Part shown: piece after piece, positions 1-4,512 of the stretch
Layout: every line of letters starts with the position of its first letter
How positions within the stretch are numbered: position 1 is the stretch's first letter
Source of the DNA: an uncultured Roseburia sp.
GTDB taxonomy: Bacteria > Bacillota > Clostridia > Lachnospirales > Lachnospiraceae
DNA: 12,019 nucleotides
Assembly (NCBI GenBank): GCA_900548205.1
Contig: URJS01000075.1
Location: 1-12,019, forward strand
Reading direction: 5' to 3'
Notes under the pieces: generated by a model
Databases searched by the model: none
Told to the model about the DNA's origin: nothing
Seen by the model: the letters and a program-made list of their open reading frames with translations, nothing else
Made by a program: the position numbers and the translations under genes

Positions 1-9
1 TATCCTATA

Positions 10-186
10 TCAGATAAGCTTTGCCGTGACCATCCAGATAACTGCCGCCAAAAACAGCCAGATCCCCATCGTGCGGGTACGCTTTTCTGCGCTTTCATTT
101 CCTCTTGCATCCTTCCTCGTACACGCTCCCGGCGCCGCGATCATCAATGCTCCCGTAAGGAGCATGACAAGCTGAATCAATAACAT
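10..186 (-). CDS. small two-helix membrane protein, unknown function
   Basis: A 58-residue hypothetical protein from the ATG at 184-186. It has two hydrophobic segments (about residues 1-20 and 40-57) separated by a charged loop rich in K, R and E, so it is probably a two-pass membrane protein. Start choice is uncertain: an AGGAG lies six bases before the ATG, but an in-frame GTG at 208-210 also has its own AGGAG five bases upstream and would add eight residues. The gene lies downstream of rplT in the same direction, beyond a strong terminator, so it is probably transcribed by readthrough or from a weak promoter I could not identify. I do not recognise the family with certainty. The coding potential is supported by a good ribosome binding site and coherent membrane topology. 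Confidence 0.6.
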   Translation of the reverse strand: MLLIQLVMLLTGALMIAAPGACTRKDARGNESAEKRTRTMGIWLFLAAVIWMVTAKLI

Positions 187-274
187 CGTTTTCTCCTGCC
201 CTCCATTCACGCTTTCTCCTGCGAGTTTCCTTCAAACAACGAGCGACACGCTTCGCGAGCCACTCTTATGTTAA

Positions 275-321
275 CAAAAATGCGCTTATCTTACAGGGTT
301 GTCCCACTCTAAGATAAGCGC
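275..321 (-). terminator. intrinsic terminator of the infC-rpmI-rplT operon
   Basis: A perfect 12-bp inverted repeat (282-293 with 310-321, arm GCGCTTATCTTA) encloses a 16-nt loop that can add a further GGG/CCC pairing (296-298 with 303-305). On the minus strand the stem is followed by ATTTTTG. It starts 11 bases past the rplT stop codon, the expected place for the end of the ribosomal protein operon. The other flank (CTCATTTTT at 322-330 on the plus strand) is also T-rich, so it may terminate in both directions. Confidence 0.9.
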
Positions 322-332
322 CTCATTTTTCC

Positions 333-689
333 TTAAGCTACCTTGCTCTTTGCAAGCTCTGCCAGTGCAGCAAAGCCCTCTGCATCATTGACTGCCATCT
401 CTGCCAGCATCTTACGGTTGATCTCGACACCTGCAACCTTTAAGCCGTGCATCATCTGGCTGTAAGAAATTCCGTTCATTCTTGCCGCTGCGTTGATACG
501 CGCGATCCACAACTGACGGAACTGTCTCTTTCTCTCTTTTCTTCCCGCATAAGAACTTGTTAAGGCTCTCATGACAGACTGCTTTGCAATACGATACTGC
601 TTAGAGCGTGCGCCTCTGTAACCTTTTGCTAATTTTAAAACTCTGTTATGTCTTTTCTTAGCGCCTAAACCGCCTTTTACTCTTGCCAT
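333..689 (-). CDS. rplT: 50S ribosomal protein L20
   Basis: This 118-residue protein is ribosomal protein L20, which binds 23S rRNA early in large-subunit assembly and in many bacteria also represses its own operon. The N-terminus is the typical basic extension (MARVKGGLGAKKRHNRVLKLAKGY), followed by the globular part with the conserved stretch RQLWIARINAAARMNGISYSQ. Length is the usual one for the family. The ATG is preceded by a strong AAGGAGGA seven bases away. It is the last gene of infC-rpmI-rplT, 24 bp after rpmI, and is followed by the terminator at 275-321. Regulation of the whole operon by L20 is likely through the leader upstream of infC (established for Bacillus subtilis, inferred here). 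Confidence 0.98.
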   Translation of the reverse strand: MARVKGGLGAKKRHNRVLKLAKGYRGARSKQYRIAKQSVMRALTSSYAGRKERKRQFRQLWIARINAAARMNGISYSQMMHGLKVAGVEINRKMLAEMAVNDAEGFAALAELAKSKVA

Positions 690-713
690 TTTACGATCCT
701 CCTTAACTCATTC

Positions 714-911
714 CTATAAATATGGTAAAATCTTCTTCATATTCTTAACGTTTGATGCGTCAACCATTGCCGGTTTTCTGAGATTTCTCTTTGTCTTTGT
801 CGTCTTTTTCGTTAAGATATGTCTCTTGTAAGCTTTATTTCTCTTTAACTTTCCTGTTCCCGTTACTTTGAAACGTTTCGCAGCCGCTTTGCTTGTTTTC
901 ATTTTTGGCAT
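714..911 (-). CDS. rpmI: 50S ribosomal protein L35
   Basis: This 65-residue basic protein is ribosomal protein L35 of the large subunit. It begins MPKMKTSKAAAKRFKVTGTG and ends KKILPYL, the standard length and pattern. The open frame extends 22 codons further upstream into the end of infC, but the correct start is the ATG at 909-911, because AAGGAGG sits seven bases before it and the family begins here. It lies 22 bp after infC and 24 bp before rplT, the conserved order in Bacteria. The stop codon is TAG, one of several genes in the window showing that TAG is an ordinary stop in this organism. Confidence 0.98.
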   Translation of the reverse strand: MPKMKTSKAAAKRFKVTGTGKLKRNKAYKRHILTKKTTKTKRNLRKPAMVDASNVKNMKKILPYL

Positions 912-933
912 GATATGTTCCTCCTTAAAATTA

Positions 934-1440
934 TTACTTCTTCTCTGCCAACACCATGCTGATGCTTCTTCCCTCAACCTTTGGTGCTTTTTCCACTACT
1001 GCTATTTCGCCGAGGTTTGCGGCAAAATCGTCTAAGATATGCTTGCTGGCATTCATATGTGCCATCTCCCTTCCGCGGAAACGCAGGGTGATCTTTACTC
1101 TGTCTCCCTTGGAAAGAAACTTCTTAGCTGCATTCATCTTTGTATTCAAATCATTTGAATCAATATTAGGTGATAAGCGGATCTCCTTAAGTTCAACGAT
1201 CTTCTGCTTCTTTCTGGCTTCCTTTTCTTTTCTCGCCAGCTCATACCGGTATTTGCCATAGTCGATAATCTTGCATACCGGCGGCTTTGCAGTCGGCGCG
1301 ATCTTCACCAGATCAAGCTCTGCGTCCTCTGCCAGCTTCATCGCCTCTCTTGCAGACATGATGCCAAGCTGTTCTCCGTTCTCCCCAATCAGACGAACCT
1401 CTTTGTCTCTGATTTGTTCATTAATCATTAACTCGCTAAT
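934..1440 (-). CDS. infC: translation initiation factor IF-3, with AUU start codon
   Basis: IF-3 binds the 30S subunit, prevents premature joining of the 50S subunit and proofreads start codons and initiator tRNA. The 168-residue protein has the N-terminal IF3 domain (INEQIRDKEVRLIGENGEQLG near the start), a basic linker (RKEKEARKKQK) and the C-terminal IF3 domain (KEIRLSPNI, RGREMAH, ending VLAEKK). The start is read as ATT at 1438-1440: a GGAGGT at 1449-1454 lies exactly 8 bases upstream of it, whereas the next in-frame ATG (1426-1428) is 20 bases from that site and the only upstream ATG would place the ribosome site inside the gene. AUU starts on infC are known in other bacteria, notably Escherichia coli, where IF-3 discriminates against AUU and so limits its own synthesis. 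The gene is first in the infC-rpmI-rplT operon. Confidence 0.95.
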   Translation of the reverse strand: MSELMINEQIRDKEVRLIGENGEQLGIMSAREAMKLAEDAELDLVKIAPTAKPPVCKIIDYGKYRYELARKEKEARKKQKIVELKEIRLSPNIDSNDLNTKMNAAKKFLSKGDRVKITLRFRGREMAHMNASKHILDDFAANLGEIAVVEKAPKVEGRSISMVLAEKK

Positions 1441-1592
1441 TGTACCGTACCTCCAAATAAAAAAGTGGATAGGCAGACTATCCACTAATCATTCAAACTG
1501 GGAACATCACTGTTCGCATTCCGAAATATAAACCATGAGTCACGTGATTGTGCTCCGGTGAGAGTGGATACTCTACTTTGTTTTCTAACAAC
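1441..1592 (-). ncRNA. infC operon leader RNA (probable L20-type attenuation leader)
   Basis: From the predicted transcription start (about 1592) to the infC start codon there are about 150 untranslated bases. They contain an upstream hairpin (AGAGT/ACTCT around loop ATCC, minus strand, about 1561-1574), a terminator hairpin directly before the ribosome binding site, and an alternative pairing between the two: the upstream segment 1563-1570 (TATCCACT in the RNA) is identical to the 3' arm of the terminator and can pair with its 5' arm (1479-1486). This is the standard layout of a transcription attenuator. In Bacillus subtilis the same operon is controlled by L20 through premature termination in its leader. 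That L20 is the ligand here is inference from gene order; I did not fold or align the RNA to the known family. Confidence 0.75.
1455..1486 (-). terminator. attenuator terminator hairpin before infC
   Basis: An 8-bp perfect stem (1479-1486 with 1464-1471, RNA arms AGTGGATA and TATCCACT) with a 7-nt loop is followed on the minus strand by TTTTT, an A and TTT, running straight into the infC ribosome binding site at 1449-1454. Its position between promoter and first gene means it must be conditional rather than a normal gene end. Confidence 0.85.
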
Positions 1593-1598
1593 TCTTAG

Positions 1599-1627
1599 AC
1601 TATAACATACGAAAAAAAAATTGTCAA
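1599..1627 (-). promoter_or_regulatory. sigma-A-type promoter of the infC operon
   Basis: On the minus strand a perfect -35 box TTGACA (1622-1627) and a -10 box TATAGT (1599-1604, one mismatch to consensus) are separated by exactly 17 bases. The spacer holds a run of nine T residues (1612-1620). The predicted start of transcription is near 1592. This promoter sits only about 30 bp after the stop codon of the upstream lipoprotein gene. Confidence 0.9.
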
Positions 1628-1656
1628 TCCCTTTTATCGCCAAGCTGCGCGATGCC

Positions 1657-2877
1657 CTACCATGTCTTTTCCAGCTGCATCTTAAAATCAACCTGATAAG
1701 GACTGTCCTCCCTGCTCTTAATATCTTCATATACAGCCTGACGCTCTGCACTGCTTTCCCCTGCCCAGTATTCGTAACCACGCATATAGCTTGCGACTAA
1801 GTCATCCCATGATTCAAACAACGGCTGTACTGTCTGTGCGATTTCCAAGGACTTGTCAAGTGCCTCATTCTCAGAATAATAGCCTGCCAGATAATAGAAG
1901 CTCACAAGATTTAACGCACGGCAATAATCCCAGCCTGCAATTGCATCCGCTCCATACTGCTCATACATCCCATACCAGTTTACATACGCTTCCGCTTCAT
2001 CGGGCGTCATCTCAAAATTCTCCAGTACAAAGGACTTGCGATCCACAGCCTCTCCCATGCCCATCTCCTCCAGATAAGCCATATTCTCTGCAAACTCTGT
2101 ACGATGTCCCTCCGTCAGTGTCCAATCCAGTGTCTCATCCGCAGAAGCACGGTCTGTGACACCCCACCATTCCTCCAAAGATTCGATCTCGAGCTGCTGC
2201 GTTGTCTCATTTGCAGCAATACCTCCAAAACGGTTATAATCCCATCCGTTCATTTCTGTCAGGACTGCATAGGATGCGTTGAACCACCGAATCGTATCTG
2301 TCAGTTCCGCCGTCGTTGTATCCATGCCTTCGATGACGCTCTCTGATTCGGCAAATTTGCTGCAGGAAACCCGAAAAGACTGCGTCATTCTTTCGTTCCA
2401 TTTATCACCTACATATGCGATCGCATAAAAAGCATAGTCTGTTTCCCCATACACCACAAACGCCTCTCCGCTGATGCTGCCCGATGTAACCTTGCAACGT
2501 GTGGCAGACACATTCGACATTCCCGGAATTTCAAATACTTCTGCGTCTTCCTTCTCCGAGGTCTGAAAGCTTTCATCCACAAGGGTCTCCATATCGTCTA
2601 TACTACTGATCTGATACCCTCCTCCTTTTGGAATCTGGAACATCAATACGCCTTCTGTTCCATTGTCATTTGCCACAATCAAAAGCTGATCCTCTCCCGT
2701 ATCCTCTGACTCCCACTCCTTATTCAGATATAAGGACGCACTTTCATCCGAAAGTGCAAATTCTTTCATCTCTGCCAACAGCTCATCATCTGTTACGGCT
2801 CCTGTTCCACAGCCTGACAGCAATAACACCATGCATAAAAACAGGCTTCTCAGCATTCCTTTTATCTTTCTGTTCAT
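1657..2877 (-). CDS. lipoprotein with C-terminal DUF1266 domain
   Basis: A 406-residue secreted lipoprotein. The N-terminus has basic residues, a hydrophobic stretch and the lipobox LLSGC, with lipidation expected at Cys23, so the protein should be anchored on the outer face of the membrane. Residues about 30-190 form an acidic domain I do not recognise. The C-terminal part (about 230-380) matches the DUF1266 pattern: WWGVTDRASADETLDW, TEGHR, GWDYCRALNLVSFYYLAGY and SWDDLVASYMRGYEYWAG. DUF1266 has no established function and is often found in proteins without a signal peptide, so the lipoprotein form is notable. The start is the ATG at 2875-2877; the upstream site (AAGGGG, 12 bases away) is weak. 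It follows the cheW-like gene by 80 bp in the same direction; no clear promoter was seen between them, so co-transcription is possible. Stop codon TAG. Confidence 0.85.
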   Translation of the reverse strand: MNRKIKGMLRSLFLCMVLLLSGCGTGAVTDDELLAEMKEFALSDESASLYLNKEWESEDTGEDQLLIVANDNGTEGVLMFQIPKGGGYQISSIDDMETLVDESFQTSEKEDAEVFEIPGMSNVSATRCKVTSGSISGEAFVVYGETDYAFYAIAYVGDKWNERMTQSFRVSCSKFAESESVIEGMDTTTAELTDTIRWFNASYAVLTEMNGWDYNRFGGIAANETTQQLEIESLEEWWGVTDRASADETLDWTLTEGHRTEFAENMAYLEEMGMGEAVDRKSFVLENFEMTPDEAEAYVNWYGMYEQYGADAIAGWDYCRALNLVSFYYLAGYYSENEALDKSLEIAQTVQPLFESWDDLVASYMRGYEYWAGESSAERQAVYEDIKSREDSPYQVDFKMQLEKTW

Positions 2878-2900
2878 CTTTTGTCATGACCCCTTTTCTT

Positions 2901-2919
2901 AAAATAATTAAATTATTTT
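2901..2919. repeat. AT-only palindrome between cheW-like gene and lipoprotein gene
   Basis: A perfect inverted repeat AAAATAATT/AATTATTTT with a single central base lies in the 80-bp gap between the two minus-strand genes. It contains no GC pair and is not followed by a U run on the minus strand, so it is a poor terminator. It could be a protein-binding dyad or part of a promoter; nothing else in the gap identifies its role. Confidence 0.4.
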
Positions 2920-2957
2920 TAAACCGGCGAATGTCTGTGGAAACGCAAGCATTTCTT

Positions 2958-3416
2958 CTATGCGTCCGCGTTCTCTTTGCCCTCATCAATGATCCTGCGC
3001 AACTGCCGCTGCTCCTCCATGGAGATCAGACTTCCAACATCAAGCACAACGATCAGCTCCTTTTTGCAGGAAGCAACGTCGTGAAAGCAATTTCTCTCGC
3101 TGTTGACAAGCACCGGCATTGGAAGCATCCCGGCATTCTCAACGTCAACGATCTCCTTTACCCTTCCGACCTCAAGTCCGACCTTCATTCCATCGACATT
3201 TACAACGATCAGATTTTCAATCTGTCCCTCCTCCACGCCAAACCGCGCGGCAAGACGAAATACGGGAACGATCTCTCCGTGCAGACGGATAATGCCTCTG
3301 ATATACCGCGGCGCCGTCGGCACATTTACGACCTGCTTGCGATTGTCAATCGATTCCACATCCTTTAGCGCTATTCCGTAGTCCGTATCATTTAAAGAAA
3401 ATGTTACAAGCTGCAT
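2958..3416 (-). CDS. stand-alone CheW-domain protein
   Basis: A 152-residue protein consisting of one CheW-like domain (about residues 1-135) with a short charged tail (QRQLRRIIDEGKENADA). CheW proteins couple chemoreceptors to the kinase CheA. Family hallmarks are the start QLVTFSLNDTDYGIALKDVESI, the sequence YIRGIIRLHGEIVPVFRLAARFG (38-60) and LIVVLDVGSLIS near the end. Compared with the usual RGxxNLRGxxxPVxDL, the N is R44, the R is H46 and the D is R54, so partner binding may differ. The ATG at 3414-3416 is chosen because GAGGGAG precedes it; the frame extends 22 codons further upstream past the promoter -10 box, which cannot be coding. No other chemotaxis gene is in the window. Stop codon TAG. 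Confidence 0.9.
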   Translation of the reverse strand: MQLVTFSLNDTDYGIALKDVESIDNRKQVVNVPTAPRYIRGIIRLHGEIVPVFRLAARFGVEEGQIENLIVVNVDGMKVGLEVGRVKEIVDVENAGMLPMPVLVNSERNCFHDVASCKKELIVVLDVGSLISMEEQRQLRRIIDEGKENADA

Positions 3417-3453
3417 ATGCTCTCTCCCTCTTATCCTTCGTTGTTCTGCTCCT

Positions 3454-3482
3454 ATTATAGATGTTTTTTTCCATTTGGGCAA
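3454..3482 (-). promoter_or_regulatory. promoter of the cheW-like gene
   Basis: On the minus strand a perfect -10 box TATAAT (3454-3459) is preceded by TTGCCC (3477-3482, four of six consensus) with a 17-base spacer. It predicts a start near 3447 and a leader of about 30 bases. It shows that the longer reading of the cheW frame is not coding. It is divergent from the promoter at 3504-3532. Confidence 0.8.
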
Positions 3483-3503
3483 CTAAATCCTATCGGTTTT
3501 CCT

Positions 3504-3532
3504 TTGACTTTTTTCAGTTTTTGTTCTATGCT
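3504..3532 (+). promoter_or_regulatory. promoter of the PHP-domain gene
   Basis: TTGACT (3504-3509, five of six consensus) and TATGCT (3527-3532, four of six) are separated by exactly 17 bases on the plus strand, predicting a start near 3539 and a leader of about 90 bases before the ATG at 3631. Confidence 0.7.
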
Positions 3533-3553
3533 TTTTTCAGTAGCTGCATGCAT

Positions 3554-3582
3554 TTTATCGCATTTTCCACGCGATAAATCGC
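3554..3582 (+). promoter_or_regulatory. hairpin with alternative pairing in the PHP gene leader
   Basis: The segment 3554-3561 (TTTATCGC) is perfectly complementary to 3571-3578 (GCGATAAA) around a 9-nt loop. The 3' arm can instead pair with the following ATCGC (GCGAT 3571-3575 with 3578-3582). It lies within the predicted 5' untranslated region, well before the start codon, and has no U run, so it is not a terminator. It may be a regulatory RNA structure or a DNA operator just downstream of the promoter. Confidence 0.4.
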
Positions 3583-3630
3583 TTTAGCACGGAAATCACA
3601 GCGACAAAGCAAAACAGAAACGAGGTTTTT

Positions 3631-4512
3631 ATGGAACGCATCATAGATTTACATGTACATTCAACAGAATCGGACGGAACGCTCTCACCGCAGGAGCTCG
3701 TTCTCGCCGCAAAGGCTGCCGGGCTTAGCGCCTTCGCGCTTACCGACCACGATACCGTCTCCGGCATTGCAAAGGCTGCCCCCTATGCCGCTCAATACGG
3801 CATCGAGCTGATTCCGGGCATTGAGCTGTCAACCGAATATGTACTCCCGACTGCCGCCGCACAGCGAAAGGAAATTCATATTGTCGGTCTCTTTATCGAC
3901 ACCTCCAACCCCCTGCTCCTTTCCAAAGCGAAAGAGTTTCAGGACTTCCGCATGCTGCGCAATCAGCAAATGATCGAGGCGCTACAAAAGGAGGGCTTTG
4001 ACATAACAATGGAGGCTGTCGCCGCTGAAAATCCGACCAGCGTCATCACGCGCGCCAATATCGCCCGCTACCTCTATGAGCATGGTGAAGTTACAAGCGT
4101 AAAAGAGGTTTTTGAAAAATATATCGGCGATGGCTGTAAATGCTATGTCGGACGTTTTAAGATCACACCAATGGAGGCAGTTTCACTGATTCATTCCGCA
4201 GGCGGTGTCGCTGTGCTCGCCCATCCTGTCCTCTACCGCCTGAACGCAGAAATACTCCAACGCCTTCTTGACGAGTTAAAGCCGTTTGGACTTGATGCGA
4301 TCGAAGCCGTCTACGCAACCTACACTGCGGGCGAGGAGCGCCTGATGAGAAGGCTCGCAGCCGACAACGGTCTCCTCATCAGCGGGGGCTCCGATTTTCA
4401 CGGAGCCAACAAGCCGTCGATCCGCATCGGCGTTGGCAGAGGCGGACTTTGCATTCCCTATGAGATATTGGAAGCCCTTAGGAATGCCCGCCAAGCGGTT
4501 CCGCAGGAATAA
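3631..4512 (+). CDS. PHP-domain phosphoesterase (TrpH/RNase AM-like)
   Basis: A 293-residue PHP-superfamily metal-dependent phosphoesterase. Relatives in this subgroup (E. coli YciV/RNase AM and 3',5'-nucleotide bisphosphatases) remove phosphates from 3',5'-bisphosphonucleosides and trim RNA 5' ends. All expected metal ligands are visible: H8 and H10 (DLHVHSTESDG), D15, H40 (LTDHDT), E65 (PGIELS), H83 (IHIVGLF), H198 (LAHP), D255 and H257 (GGSDFHG). The helical insert at about 100-180 is the usual one for this subgroup. The start is the ATG at 3631 with GAGG five bases upstream. The gene has its own promoter (3504-3532) and is alone on the plus strand here. Its 3' end overlaps the convergent ppk1 gene by 35 bp. 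The exact substrate cannot be told from sequence alone. Confidence 0.92.
   Translation: MERIIDLHVHSTESDGTLSPQELVLAAKAAGLSAFALTDHDTVSGIAKAAPYAAQYGIELIPGIELSTEYVLPTAAAQRKEIHIVGLFIDTSNPLLLSKAKEFQDFRMLRNQQMIEALQKEGFDITMEAVAAENPTSVITRANIARYLYEHGEVTSVKEVFEKYIGDGCKCYVGRFKITPMEAVSLIHSAGGVAVLAHPVLYRLNAEILQRLLDELKPFGLDAIEAVYATYTAGEERLMRRLAADNGLLISGGSDFHGANKPSIRIGVGRGGLCIPYEILEALRNARQAVPQE

Noticed and set aside
934..1485. infC starting at an upstream ATG (1483-1485)
   Set aside because: That start would lie inside the attenuator hairpin, would translate through the GGAGGT site and adds residues not seen in IF-3.
1501..1540. A 9-codon leader peptide (MVYISECEQ) in the infC leader
   Set aside because: There is no ribosome binding site at a sensible distance and no run of one regulatory codon; the base-paired attenuator explains the leader better.
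1636..1656. Hairpin ATCGC/GCGAT after the lipoprotein gene as a terminator
   Set aside because: The stem is only 5 bp and the T run comes about 16 bases later, inside the infC promoter spacer.
2901..2919. AT palindrome as terminator of the cheW-like gene
   Set aside because: It has only AT pairs, leaves almost no loop and lacks a following U run on the minus strand.
2628..3368. A long plus-strand open frame of 246 codons
   Set aside because: It runs antisense through the lipoprotein start and the well-supported cheW-like gene, has no ribosome binding site and has a composition typical of a shadow frame.
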